Source: Aliarcobacter cibarius
GTDB lineage: Bacteria; Campylobacterota; Campylobacteria; Campylobacterales; Arcobacteraceae
Length of the DNA stretch: 64,000 bases
Reading direction: 5' to 3'
Assembly: GCF_013372265.1 (NCBI RefSeq)
Contig: NZ_CP054051.1
Span: 1,252,587 to 1,316,586, forward strand
The notes under the pieces: generated by a model
Told to the model about the DNA's origin: nothing
Database searches by the model: none
The model's input: the letters and a program-made list of their open reading frames with translations, nothing else
Part shown: positions 51,850-61,421 of the stretch, piece by piece
Layout: each line of letters starts with the position of its first letter
Position numbering within the stretch: position 1 is the stretch's first letter
Program-made: the position numbers and the translations under genes

Positions 51850-54800
51850 ATGGGAATTCTAAAAAAACTTTTATATACGTTTGTATCATTAATTTTTTTG
51901 TATATCTTATTTGGATTTTTTGTTCTCCCCCTTATTTTAAAAGATCAAATTACAAAAAATTTAGATGAAAATCTTAATGCAAAAGCAACTATTGAAAAAA
52001 TAGAGTTTAATCCTTTAACTTTTGATTTAAAAGTTCATAACTTTAAACTTGTTTCTTTAGAAAATCAAGAACTTATAAAAGCTAAAGAGCTTGAAATCAG
52101 ACTTGGAATACTAAAATCTATTGACCAAAAACATTTTAGAATAGAATATATTTTACTTGATGAACTTTTTGTAAATTTAATTCAATCAAAAGATGGAAAT
52201 ATAAATTTGGCACAACTTTTAAAAGAGAGTAATCAAAAAGAAGAGCCAAAAGTAGAAGATAACACATCAAAAGAACTTGCTTTTTTAGTTGCAAAATTAG
52301 ATTTAAAAAATACAAACTTTAATTTTACAAGTAATATAAATCAAGAACCTTATATTTTAAATTTAAAAGATATAAACTACACAATTTATGATTTAGGTAC
52401 ATATAAAAATTTTCTATCATCAAATAATCTAAGTTTTACAATAAATAAAACTACCGATGTAAGTATAAGAGGTGCATTTAATATAAATCCATTTAAAGCC
52501 TATGGAAAAGTTGAAATTAGTGATTTAAAAGTTAAAGATATTTTAGATTTTGATAAGAGTTTTTTCAATTTTTCAGTTAATGATGAAGCAAATATTAATC
52601 TTATATTAAATTATAATGTTGATGCTTCAAAAGAATTTTTATTAAATTTAAATAGCGAACTTTTAGAAATAAATAGTCTAGATTTAATTCAATCAAACAA
52701 TAAAATTGCAAATTTTAAAAAACTTGATATAAAGAAATTTGATTTTGATTTAAAAGAACAAAATATCAATTTTGATGAAATAAATATCAATAATTTAAAT
52801 GCAAATATGGTTATGGATAAAAATGGAATTAATTTTGCAAATTTAATAAATTCAAAAAAAGAAGAACAAAATAGCGAAATAGTTACAAATACTGGAATTT
52901 CAAAACCTTGGAAAATAAATATAAAAAACATAAATCTAGATGCAAATTATAACTTTGATAATATTTCATTAAATAGCAAAATTGATGTTAAATCAATAGT
53001 TTTAAATGCGAATGATTTAAAAATAGTTGATTCTAGTGTATATTTAAATAAAGCAGATTTAAAAACACCAAATATTACTTATATTGATAAACAAAATAAT
53101 TTAGATATGAAATCAAATAATACAAATCTTAGTTTAAATAATCTAAGTGTAGTAAATGGTGATTTGAAAATAGAAAATATTAATCTTATTAAAGATAATT
53201 TTGATTTTAAAGAAAAAAAATTAAATATAGATATTAATACGAAAAAATTAGATAGCTCATTTAAAAATCTTGAAATTGCAAAAAACATATCTTTTGAATC
53301 AAATGATCTAAAATTAAATAGTTTAAATTTTAAAGATAATAAAAATAAATTAAAAATTGATAGTTCTAATTTAAATGTATTGATAAGTAATTTTTTAATA
53401 GATGAAAAAAATAGTATAAATCTAAAAAACATTGTATTAAAGAATTTAAAACTTCATTTTGAAGATTTAACAAATAAATTATCAGTTGATACAAAAAATA
53501 TAAATATAAATTCTAAAGATTTATTAATTACTAAAGACTCAAATATTACTTTAGGAAATTTGAAATTAGCTAAACCAACAATAAATCTTTTAGACAACAA
53601 AAATAATCTAAAAGTTGATGCTAAAAATTTATCTTTAGATGTAAATAAATTTAAATTTAATAAAGGAAATATATCTTTCAATTCAATCAAGTTGGTAGAA
53701 CCAAATTTAGGTATTTTAAATACTCAAACAAACCTAAAAATTGATACAAAAAATATAAATTTAAATTTAAAAAAATTGGTATCTAAAGAGAATTTTTTTA
53801 GAATAGAAAAAACAGATCTTGTAAATCCTTATATTTCTATAACTTTACCAAAAAATGAAAATGTAACTAATAATGAAGATAAAAAAGAAGAAAAAGTAGT
53901 TTCTCAAACAACTGAAAATAATAAAGATATAAATTCTAATGAAAATAAATTTAGATTAAATCTAGGTCCAGTAAATATAAAAAATCTTACTCTTGATTTT
54001 GAAGATAAAAATCTTCCAATTCCATTTAAAACAACTGTTTCAAAATTAAATGGTGAAATTTCTGAGATAAAAAATAAAGAGCAAAGTGTGTCTCAGCTTG
54101 AAATAAAAGGTGAAGTTGACCAATATGGAGTGGCAAAAATAACTGGTTTGGTAAATCCAAATAGTTTAAAAATATTAACAGATGTAAATATGAAATTCCA
54201 AAATATAGCTATGAAAAGTTTTACTCCTTATACAGCAAAATTTGTTGGTAGAACTATAAAAGATGGTAAATTAGAATTAGATTTAAATTATAATATTAGT
54301 GATTCTAATTTAAAAGCTAAAAACAGTATTATAATTAAAAAATTAGAATTAGGAGAAAAAGTAGAGAGTCCAGATGCTATATCATTACCTCTTGATTTAG
54401 CTATTACTTTATTAGAGAATAGTTCAAATGTTATTGATATAAATCTTCCTGTTTCTGGAAATGTTGATGATCCTCAGTTTTCTATTGGTTCTATTGTTTG
54501 GAAGGCTTTTGTAAACTTAATTACAAAGGCTATAACATCACCATTCTCATTGATTGGAAGCTTATTTAATTTTAGTGAGGATGAGATAAAAAGTGTAAAT
54601 TTTGAGTTAAAAGAGAGTGAAGTAACTCCAATACAAAAAGAAACTTTGGATAAAATTGCTCTAATTTTAAGTAAAAAAGAAGAGATAGCAATTAAATTTG
54701 CTCCTTCATTTAATGAAAAAGAAGAAAAAGAGAAATTTGCAAATCAAAGAGCTCAAAATATTAAAGATTATTTAATCAAAGAAAAAAGTATAAATCCAAA

Positions 54801-54873
54801 ACAGATAATTATATTAAATGAGATAAAAAAATCATCTCAAAATATTGATTTAAATATTGAACAAATTAAATAA
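51850..54873 (+). CDS. DUF748/AsmA-like protein with internal ~42-residue repeats
   Basis: A 1007-residue protein with one N-terminal membrane helix (about 5-28) and a huge periplasmic part. The N-terminal 150 residues and the region from 650 to 900 are typical of DUF748 proteins of the AsmA/TamB-like group, thought to help lipid movement to the outer membrane. Between about 385 and 660 the chain repeats a 41-43-residue beta-rich unit containing NLKIDTKNINLN-type blocks about seven times. The last 80 residues resemble an OmpA-like end (FANQRAQNIKDYLI). Asn, Lys and Leu dominate. Confidence 0.85.
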   Translation: MGILKKLLYTFVSLIFLYILFGFFVLPLILKDQITKNLDENLNAKATIEKIEFNPLTFDLKVHNFKLVSLENQELIKAKELEIRLGILKSIDQKHFRIEYILLDELFVNLIQSKDGNINLAQLLKESNQKEEPKVEDNTSKELAFLVAKLDLKNTNFNFTSNINQEPYILNLKDINYTIYDLGTYKNFLSSNNLSFTINKTTDVSIRGAFNINPFKAYGKVEISDLKVKDILDFDKSFFNFSVNDEANINLILNYNVDASKEFLLNLNSELLEINSLDLIQSNNKIANFKKLDIKKFDFDLKEQNINFDEININNLNANMVMDKNGINFANLINSKKEEQNSEIVTNTGISKPWKINIKNINLDANYNFDNISLNSKIDVKSIVLNANDLKIVDSSVYLNKADLKTPNITYIDKQNNLDMKSNNTNLSLNNLSVVNGDLKIENINLIKDNFDFKEKKLNIDINTKKLDSSFKNLEIAKNISFESNDLKLNSLNFKDNKNKLKIDSSNLNVLISNFLIDEKNSINLKNIVLKNLKLHFEDLTNKLSVDTKNININSKDLLITKDSNITLGNLKLAKPTINLLDNKNNLKVDAKNLSLDVNKFKFNKGNISFNSIKLVEPNLGILNTQTNLKIDTKNINLNLKKLVSKENFFRIEKTDLVNPYISITLPKNENVTNNEDKKEEKVVSQTTENNKDINSNENKFRLNLGPVNIKNLTLDFEDKNLPIPFKTTVSKLNGEISEIKNKEQSVSQLEIKGEVDQYGVAKITGLVNPNSLKILTDVNMKFQNIAMKSFTPYTAKFVGRTIKDGKLELDLNYNISDSNLKAKNSIIIKKLELGEKVESPDAISLPLDLAITLLENSSNVIDINLPVSGNVDDPQFSIGSIVWKAFVNLITKAITSPFSLIGSLFNFSEDEIKSVNFELKESEVTPIQKETLDKIALILSKKEEIAIKFAPSFNEKEEKEKFANQRAQNIKDYLIKEKSINPKQIIILNEIKKSSQNIDLNIEQIK

Positions 54874-54905
54874 AATTAAGAGAGATTACAAACTCTCTTA
54901 ATTTT
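54872..54905. terminator. Bidirectional terminator between the DUF748 gene and mutS2
   Basis: AAAATTAAGAGAG (54872-54884) and CTCTCTTAATTTT (54893-54905) give a 13-bp perfect stem with an 8-base loop between convergent genes, with A/T tracts at the base on both strands. Confidence 0.8.
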
Positions 54906-57111
54906 AAAGTTTTACAACTTTTGCTCCAAATCCACCACTACTTGGATGAGCGTCTTCAAAACCTTTTACTTTTGGATGCTTTTTTAAAAATTCTTTAGTA
55001 GCTTGTGCTAATTTTCCAGCTCCTATTCCATGGTAAACTAAAACTTCTTCAAATCCAGCAAGTAAAGCATCACTTAAAAATTTATCTAGATTTTCCATAG
55101 CTTCTTCAACTCTTTGCCCATGAAGATCAAGTTTTATATCCCCACTTTGTGGTTTTGTTATATTTACACTAACCTTTTTCTTTGGCTTTGGAGGAGGATT
55201 TCCACTTCTTCTTAAATCTGTTAAAAGAACTTGCATTTTAAATCCTTCATCATTTTGTATAAATGCCTTAGAACCTTTTATTGATAAAATATTTCCTTTT
55301 GTATTTCTATATTTTACTCTGTCCCCTACTTTTAACTCTAATGCCAAAGTTTCATCTTCAACTTTTTCAACTTCTATTTGACTTGCAAGTTTGTGCGATA
55401 TATTTAAATGTCTGTGAGAATCTTCAATAAGTTTTGTTTTTATAGCTTTTTTTGCTTCTTCTCTTGCATCTTTATACTCTTTGTGAAGTTTCGATTTCTC
55501 TTTTAAAATATGAGTATCTAATTCTTCTTTTTGCTCTTTTAAGTTATTTGATAATCTTTGATAATTCTCAATTTCACTATTCAATTTTGCAATTTTTTGT
55601 TTATATTCTCTTTCAAGTTCACTACTTCTTTCAATAAGCTCATTTAACTTATCTTTATCTTCCCCATAAACTTCTTTTGCTCTTTGAACAACTCCTTTTG
55701 GAATTTTATATCTTAATGCAGTTTCAAAAGCATAAGATTTTCCAATTGTTCCTTGTAAGAATTCATATGTTGGTCTTTGATTTTCTTCATCATATAGTGC
55801 TGCAATTAATTCAACATCTGGATTAGAAGCCATAAGAGCTGCTAACCTTTTATGGTGAGTTGTAATTATTATTTTAATATCATTTTTTATTAAATCTTCA
55901 ATAATAACTTTAAAAAGACTTGCTGCTTCATCAGAATCTGTTCCTAATTCTATTTCATCTACTCCAACTATTGCATTTTTAAGTTCAAAAAATTTTGAGA
56001 ACTCAAGCATTCTTCCTGCAAATGTTGAAATATCATTTTTTACACTTTGGGGATCATCTAAAACAGCATTTATTGATTTAAAATTACTAACTTTTGTACT
56101 TTTATTCGTATTATATGGAAGTAAATATTTTGATAAAAAAATTGCACTTAAAATTGATTTTAACATCATAGTTTTACCACCAGCATTAACTCCAGTTAAC
56201 ATAATAACTTTCTTTGAAAAGTCAACAGTTATTGGTTTTGCATTTGTTAATGCAGGATGAGAAAAATCTACTAATTTATTTATTCCATCTTTTGAAGGAA
56301 GAATAAAATTTTTATCTCCTATTTGGGCAAAAAATATTCTAGCTTGATAATGATCAAATTTATCAAACTCTTTATTTATAAATTTTAAAAATAGAAGATT
56401 TTTCTCAAAAATAGAACAAACTTCTTTACAAATTTTATATAAAACTTCTTCTTGCTTATTCTCTAAATCACTTCTTTTTTGTTTTAATTCACTAATACTA
56501 TGAGGTACAACATAGAAAAAACCTGTATTTGATCTATCAATAACACTACCATTTAATGCATGATTAAAACCGCCTCTTACTAATAAACACTCTTCTTGAT
56601 TTATATAATGAACTTGCATATCTACTAAATAAGGTTTTAACTTTGAAGAATTTACAAGTTTATAAAGGCTTTGTTTTGTCTCTTCTTTATTTCTACTTAT
56701 TGATTCTTTAATATTGTCATAATCTTCACTTATTCCAGATTTTAACTTTGAATTTTCATCAAAATAATCACAAATTTTTATAATATCATTTGGAATTACT
56801 ATTTTTTCCATCCATTCAAGAAGTTTACCTTCAAAGTTGAATCTTTTAAGATATAAAAAATAATTTATTATTTTTACGAATTCATAGATTTCATATACTT
56901 TCAAAACCCCTTGTTTTTGTATATGCATTAGCTGTGAATCAAGATTTATTGTATTTTTTGGAGGATTAAAATTATAATTTGAAAGTTCACTAATTATTTT
57001 ATAATGTATATTTATATCACCTTCAAGAATTATAGATTTCTCTCTCGAAAAAAGCTTAGAAAAGCTTGTTATATAGTCATTTAAGTCTAGTTTTTTAATT
57101 AATTTTTCCAT
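54904..57111 (-). CDS. mutS2: MutS2, recombination suppressor / ribosome-rescue ATPase with Smr domain
   Basis: A 735-residue MutS2. It has an ABC-type ATPase with Walker A TGVNAGGKTMM, Walker B VGVDEIELGTDSDEAA and ITTHHKRLA, a long coiled coil (about 490-580) and a C-terminal Smr nuclease domain (KLDLHGQRVEEAM, VYHGIGAGKLA, HPSSGGFGAKV). There is no mismatch-recognition domain. It is transcribed alone. Confidence 0.95.
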   Translation of the reverse strand: MEKLIKKLDLNDYITSFSKLFSREKSIILEGDINIHYKIISELSNYNFNPPKNTINLDSQLMHIQKQGVLKVYEIYEFVKIINYFLYLKRFNFEGKLLEWMEKIVIPNDIIKICDYFDENSKLKSGISEDYDNIKESISRNKEETKQSLYKLVNSSKLKPYLVDMQVHYINQEECLLVRGGFNHALNGSVIDRSNTGFFYVVPHSISELKQKRSDLENKQEEVLYKICKEVCSIFEKNLLFLKFINKEFDKFDHYQARIFFAQIGDKNFILPSKDGINKLVDFSHPALTNAKPITVDFSKKVIMLTGVNAGGKTMMLKSILSAIFLSKYLLPYNTNKSTKVSNFKSINAVLDDPQSVKNDISTFAGRMLEFSKFFELKNAIVGVDEIELGTDSDEAASLFKVIIEDLIKNDIKIIITTHHKRLAALMASNPDVELIAALYDEENQRPTYEFLQGTIGKSYAFETALRYKIPKGVVQRAKEVYGEDKDKLNELIERSSELEREYKQKIAKLNSEIENYQRLSNNLKEQKEELDTHILKEKSKLHKEYKDAREEAKKAIKTKLIEDSHRHLNISHKLASQIEVEKVEDETLALELKVGDRVKYRNTKGNILSIKGSKAFIQNDEGFKMQVLLTDLRRSGNPPPKPKKKVSVNITKPQSGDIKLDLHGQRVEEAMENLDKFLSDALLAGFEEVLVYHGIGAGKLAQATKEFLKKHPKVKGFEDAHPSSGGFGAKVVKL

Positions 57112-57226
57112 GAGGTGGATTATATCTTAAAGGGCTTGATATTTTTATGAAAATAGTGAATTAGTTAAAATCACTATTTATATACTATTTTATAGTACAA
57201 TTTATAAAATAAAATGGAGGTTGTTT

Positions 57227-57634
57227 ATGTTAAACAAAAAAGTAGTTGTTTCATTTGTAACGGTTTGTTTGTTAGGCTCATCTCTTTATGCAAAGCAAAA
57301 TGATGAAGAAAGAGGTAATAAGGATAAACAAGATAAATATCATAATCACTATGATAAAAATCAAGATTATTATGATGATAAAAAAGTAAAATATGAAAAA
57401 CAAAAAGATATTCCTCAAGGTCTTCAAAAGAAATTAGAAAATGGTGGAACTCTTCCTCCAGGTTGGGAGAAAAAAATTGCAAAAGGACAAGTTGTAGATT
57501 CTAGTATTTTAAGTAACGGAATAATTGTTACAGGAAAATATCCAAGAATAAAAAATACTGAAGTTTATCAAGTTGAAAATAAGATTTTCAGAATTTATGG
57601 AGATACAAGGGAAATTTTAGATATTTTAAAATAG
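57227..57634 (+). CDS. Secreted basic His/Asp/Tyr-rich protein (RcnB/CigR-like outline)
   Basis: A 135-residue exported protein. I use the ATG at 57227 (MLNKKVVVSF), which has GGAGG eight bases upstream, rather than the TTG two codons earlier. After the signal peptide (ending SSLYAK) comes a charged segment rich in His, Asp, Tyr and Lys (KYHNHYDKNQDYYDDKK). Next is the block IPQGLQKKLENGGTLPPGWEKK, which recalls CigR/RcnB-type periplasmic proteins. Metal binding is possible but unproven. Confidence 0.75.
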   Translation: MLNKKVVVSFVTVCLLGSSLYAKQNDEERGNKDKQDKYHNHYDKNQDYYDDKKVKYEKQKDIPQGLQKKLENGGTLPPGWEKKIAKGQVVDSSILSNGIIVTGKYPRIKNTEVYQVENKIFRIYGDTREILDILK

Positions 57635-57635
57635 T

Positions 57636-57664
57636 AAAAGTTGGTATATTTCATACCAACTTTT
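57636..57664. terminator. Terminator after the secreted protein gene
   Basis: AAAAGTTGGTAT (57636-57647) and ATACCAACTTTT (57653-57664) form a perfect 12-bp stem with a 5-base loop. It ends in a T tract on the plus strand and an A tract on the other side, and so may also serve mog. Confidence 0.8.
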
Positions 57665-57676
57665 AAATTCAAAAGC

Positions 57677-58204
57677 TTACTTTTTTGGTCTAAATGCTTT
57701 AATTACTTCTTCGTTTGTTTCTAAAAATGGACCTTCAATTAGATCTATACAGTATGGAATAGCAGGAAAAACTGCATCAAGGCACTCTCTTATTGATTTT
57801 GGCTTTCCTGGAAGATTTACTATTAAACTAGTTCCTCTAAGACCTGCAGTTTGTCTTGATAAAATTGCAGTTGGAACATATTGTAAACTCACACTTCTCA
57901 TAAGTTCACCAAATCCTGGCATCATTCTATCACAAACTGCTTCTGTAGCTTCTGGGGTTACATCTCTAATAGCTGGTCCAGTTCCTCCTGTTGTCACAAC
58001 TAAACAGCATTCTTCATTATCAATTAAATCTTTTAATGTATTTTCAATAGTATCTCTATCATCACTAATACATCTATAAACACTCTCCCAAGGAGATTTT
58101 AAATAATCATTTAATGTATCAATTATAGCTTTGCCTGACAAATCTTCATAAATTCCAGCACTAGCTCTATCACTTGTTGTTACAATACCAATTTTTGCTA
58201 TCAT
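57677..58204 (-). CDS. mog: Molybdopterin adenylyltransferase
   Basis: A 175-residue MogA/MoaB-fold protein that adenylates molybdopterin before Mo insertion. It has the TTGGTGPAIRDVTPEA motif and the LPGKPKSIRECLDAVFPAIP end. It is last of the aroB-mscS-mtaB-AAA-bioV-mog run, overlapping bioV by four bases. Confidence 0.92.
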   Translation of the reverse strand: MIAKIGIVTTSDRASAGIYEDLSGKAIIDTLNDYLKSPWESVYRCISDDRDTIENTLKDLIDNEECCLVVTTGGTGPAIRDVTPEATEAVCDRMMPGFGELMRSVSLQYVPTAILSRQTAGLRGTSLIVNLPGKPKSIRECLDAVFPAIPYCIDLIEGPFLETNEEVIKAFRPKK

Positions 58205-58716
58205 AATAAATGTCCTTTATCCTTAAAATAATAAACTGTGGCAAAATCTTTAAAAAATTCTTTTGCCTCATTTGAATCAATTATTAAATCTTTTTCACCA
58301 AGAAAAACTTCTATTTTTATACCTTTTGAAACTAATTTTTTTAGTTCCTCTTTATTCCAAATAAAATTTAGAAGTTCTTTTAATTCTTCTATACTTCCTT
58401 TTGAAAAATACTTTTCTACATCTTTATAAAAAGGAGATTTTACATTTTCTAAAAAGTTTTTTATATATTGTTCTTCATCTTTTTTAAAAAACATTAACTG
58501 CATTTTTTTGAATTTCTCATCTTTATTTTGAAAAAATGCTGGAGATAAAAGTTGTAATTTATCAATTCTAGTTTCACAATTTATTGCTTTTTCAAAAGCT
58601 TTTATAGCACCGTATGAAAAACCACTAATAGTAAAATCATTTCTCTCTAAATATTCATCGAACAATTTTGATTCATTTTTAAAACAAAAACCACTAAAAA
58701 AATTTTCAGAAGTCAT
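58201..58716 (-). CDS. bioV: BioV-like pimeloyl-ACP methyl ester esterase
   Basis: A 171-residue small alpha/beta-hydrolase. The nucleophile elbow is SGFSYGAIKAFE (GxSxG). A Glu/Asp in FLGEKDLIID and a terminal His in DKGHLL complete a possible triad. Size and position match BioV of Helicobacter, which releases pimeloyl-ACP for biotin synthesis in place of BioH. It overlaps the AAA gene by 11 bases. Confidence 0.8.
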   Translation of the reverse strand: MTSENFFSGFCFKNESKLFDEYLERNDFTISGFSYGAIKAFEKAINCETRIDKLQLLSPAFFQNKDEKFKKMQLMFFKKDEEQYIKNFLENVKSPFYKDVEKYFSKGSIEELKELLNFIWNKEELKKLVSKGIKIEVFLGEKDLIIDSNEAKEFFKDFATVYYFKDKGHLL

Positions 58717-60172
58717 CTTTATTTATAACCTCATTTTTAATCATAATTTCTTTTAGTCTATCAATTTCAGAAATATTTTGCATAAATTCAAGTTTTAAAC
58801 TCTCCTTTACACTAAATATAATTTCATCAATACTAGCCGCCATTTTATATTTGTTCACCATTTCTATTGCAATATCTTCTGCTCTTTTTATAGCATCTTC
58901 ACCTATTGCAAATTTTTCTTTTTTAATCAATTCAAGACCAACACTTCCAGCTAATTCTCTTTTTATATTTTCTAGCATTTCATTATAAGATAGAAATACA
59001 TTATTTATTTTATTTACGCCTTCATCTAAAAGATTTACTTTTGATTTTGAAATATAAGCTTTACAGGTTTGATAAATTGCTAAAATTTCTTTTTGATCAC
59101 TATCTAAAATTTTTAATTGTTTTTTACCAAATTCCAGTTTATTTTTTGCAATTTCAATATCACTTTCATCTAATATATTTTTTCCACTTTTTATCATATA
59201 TAAAAGCGACTCATTTACAAGTGTTGATAAACTTGCTGAGTTAAATCCTGCTGTACTTAAAGCTAATTTTTCTATATTAATTTCATAATTAACATCTTTC
59301 AAATATAATTCTAAAATTTTTTTTCTATCATCAATATTTGGTAATCCAACATGTAATCTTCTATCAAATCTTCCAGCTCTTAAAAGAGCATCATCAAGAA
59401 TTTCAATTTTGTTTGTTGCAGCCATTACAATAACTCCACTATCACCTTCAAATCCATCCATTTGAGTTAAAAGTTCATTTAAAGTTGATTCTCTTTCATC
59501 ATTTGATTTTCCACTTCTACTTTTTCCAATAGCATCAATTTCATCTATGAAAATTATTGAAGGAGCACTTAATTTTGCACTATTGAAAAGTTCTCTTACT
59601 TTTTTTGCACCCATACCAACATAAATATGAACAAAACTAGCACCACTTTGATAAAAAAATGGAACCTGTGCTTCACCAGCAACAGCTCTTGCGATAAGTG
59701 TTTTACCAACACCTGGAGGTCCTACTAAAAGAACACCTTTTGGAAGTTTAACTTTAAATTTTTGGAATTTAGAAGGATTATTTAAAAATTCTACAATTTC
59801 CTCTAACTCTTCTTTTATCTCTTTAATTCCAGCAACATCTTTAAAAGTTATATTTGACTTTACAGGAGAAATTGTTGAATCTAAATCTTTTTTTGAGCTT
59901 TTTGCAGATGTCGTTTTTGATAATTCATCATCAAAAGTATTAAAACCCTCTTTATTAATAAACTTTCTTATTTTTTCTTGTTTTAACTTTAAAATAAAAG
60001 CTAAAATTAAAAGAATAAATAAAAAACCTATTCCTAAGTAATAAGTAGTTCCTTCTATTACAGTTTTGCTTTTATAGATTGTGTAAACAAACAAAATAAC
60101 TAGAATTAAAGCTGAAATAATCATCAGCTTAAAATTTTTATCAATATTTCTACTATTTAAATCTTGCTTCAT
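58706..60172 (-). CDS. FtsH-like membrane AAA protein lacking the HExxH protease motif
   Basis: A 488-residue protein with two N-terminal membrane spans (about 16-31 and 46-61) and a full FtsH-type AAA module: GPPGVGKT (151-158), FIDEIDAIG, AGRFDRR with both arginine fingers. The region after it still follows the FtsH M41 fold to MVNKYKM, but the zinc motif expected as AYHEAGH reads IYQTCKA (366-372). It therefore cannot be a zinc protease and may act as an unfoldase or partner. A true ftsH should lie elsewhere in the genome. It overlaps mtaB by 20 bases. Confidence 0.88.
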   Translation of the reverse strand: MKQDLNSRNIDKNFKLMIISALILVILFVYTIYKSKTVIEGTTYYLGIGFLFILLILAFILKLKQEKIRKFINKEGFNTFDDELSKTTSAKSSKKDLDSTISPVKSNITFKDVAGIKEIKEELEEIVEFLNNPSKFQKFKVKLPKGVLLVGPPGVGKTLIARAVAGEAQVPFFYQSGASFVHIYVGMGAKKVRELFNSAKLSAPSIIFIDEIDAIGKSRSGKSNDERESTLNELLTQMDGFEGDSGVIVMAATNKIEILDDALLRAGRFDRRLHVGLPNIDDRKKILELYLKDVNYEINIEKLALSTAGFNSASLSTLVNESLLYMIKSGKNILDESDIEIAKNKLEFGKKQLKILDSDQKEILAIYQTCKAYISKSKVNLLDEGVNKINNVFLSYNEMLENIKRELAGSVGLELIKKEKFAIGEDAIKRAEDIAIEMVNKYKMAASIDEIIFSVKESLKLEFMQNISEIDRLKEIMIKNEVINKDDF

Positions 60173-61421
60173 TTTTTGTTGTTCCTATTTTATAATCATC
60201 TAAAATTAACCAATCTCCAACTAAATCTTCATCTGAGCTTATTTCAACTTGATTAAAAAATTGATCAAAACCTAAATATTTTCCATTTTTTTCTTGTTCA
60301 ACCAATACTTCAAGAGAAACTTGATTGTTTTTTCTAAATTCATAATTTTTTTGTTTGATTATTTCTACAAGCTCTATATACCTATCTTTTGCTATGTCAC
60401 CTTTTATAATATCTTTCATAGTTGCACTTGGTGTTCCATCTCTTTTTGAATATGTAAAAGCATGTATGTGTGTTAAAGGAAAGTTATGTAGATTTTTCAT
60501 AGCTTCTTCCCATATTTCAGGAGTTTCTCCAGGATGACCTACAATAAAATCTGTACCTAAAGCATAACCATTTGAACTTAAAAATTCAAAAAGTTCTAAA
60601 TCACTTAAAACTTTATTTCTTCTATTCATGATTTTTAACATCTCTTTTGATGTATGTTGTAATGCAATATGAAGATGTTTTGCCATAAAAGGTTCATTTA
60701 TCAGTTCTTTAAATTCATCATCAATTTGAATAGGTTCTATACTTCCCATTCTTATTCTTTTTACACCTTTTATTAAAGCCATTTTTTTTAAAAGTTTTGC
60801 CAAAGAAGTATGCATTTTTTTACCATAACTTCCTACATTTGTACCTGTTAAAATAAATTCACTAAATCCATTTTCTGCAAGAGTTTCTACTTGATTTAAA
60901 ATTACATTTTCTTCATAACTTCTAGCATCACCCCTAACATAAGGAATAATACAATATGAGCATCTAAAGTCACAACCTTCTTGAATTTTTATAAATGCCC
61001 TACTTTTACCAACAAACTCTTCAACAACTGTTTTATCAAGTGATTTTAAATCACCTAATTTAAAAAATTTATCATCTATTTTTAAAAGCTCATTTATATT
61101 TTCTTTTTCACTTGAACCAAAAAGTCCATCAATTTTATCTTCTGTAAATAATTTTTCACCTTTTGTTCTAGTTCCACAACCTGTAAAAATCACCTTTGGA
61201 TTATTTGAAAGTTTTTTTAAACCATTTATGTAGCTTCTTGCTGTTGTATCAGCACTATTTGTTACAGTACAAGAATTAATTATTACAATAGATGCTTCTT
61301 TTTCATTTTGAGTTACTTCAAAATCTTTTAGATTACTAATCATAACTTGAGTATCAAAAATATTTGTTCTACAACCAAAAGTTTTAAAAAATACTTTTGG
61401 TTTTTCTGTACTAAAATTCAT
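60153..61421 (-). CDS. mtaB: MtaB, tRNA t6A37 methylthiotransferase
   Basis: Radical-SAM enzyme that converts t6A37 to ms2t6A37. The 422-residue product has N-terminal cluster cysteines Cys17, Cys51 and Cys82 (TFGCRTN, NSCTVTN, GCGTRTK) and the radical-SAM motif CDFRCSYC (Cys150, 154, 157). A short C-terminal TRAM-like end follows. It modifies the same base that TsaE (earlier in this window) helps to make. It overlaps mscS by one base. Confidence 0.93.
   Translation of the reverse strand: MNFSTEKPKVFFKTFGCRTNIFDTQVMISNLKDFEVTQNEKEASIVIINSCTVTNSADTTARSYINGLKKLSNNPKVIFTGCGTRTKGEKLFTEDKIDGLFGSSEKENINELLKIDDKFFKLGDLKSLDKTVVEEFVGKSRAFIKIQEGCDFRCSYCIIPYVRGDARSYEENVILNQVETLAENGFSEFILTGTNVGSYGKKMHTSLAKLLKKMALIKGVKRIRMGSIEPIQIDDEFKELINEPFMAKHLHIALQHTSKEMLKIMNRRNKVLSDLELFEFLSSNGYALGTDFIVGHPGETPEIWEEAMKNLHNFPLTHIHAFTYSKRDGTPSATMKDIIKGDIAKDRYIELVEIIKQKNYEFRKNNQVSLEVLVEQEKNGKYLGFDQFFNQVEISSDEDLVGDWLILDDYKIGTTKNEARFK

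Noticed and set aside
52689-53690. Several minus-strand frames opposite the DUF748 gene
   Set aside because: They are low-complexity Phe/Leu/Ser-rich translations of an A-rich coding strand, without ribosome sites or motifs.
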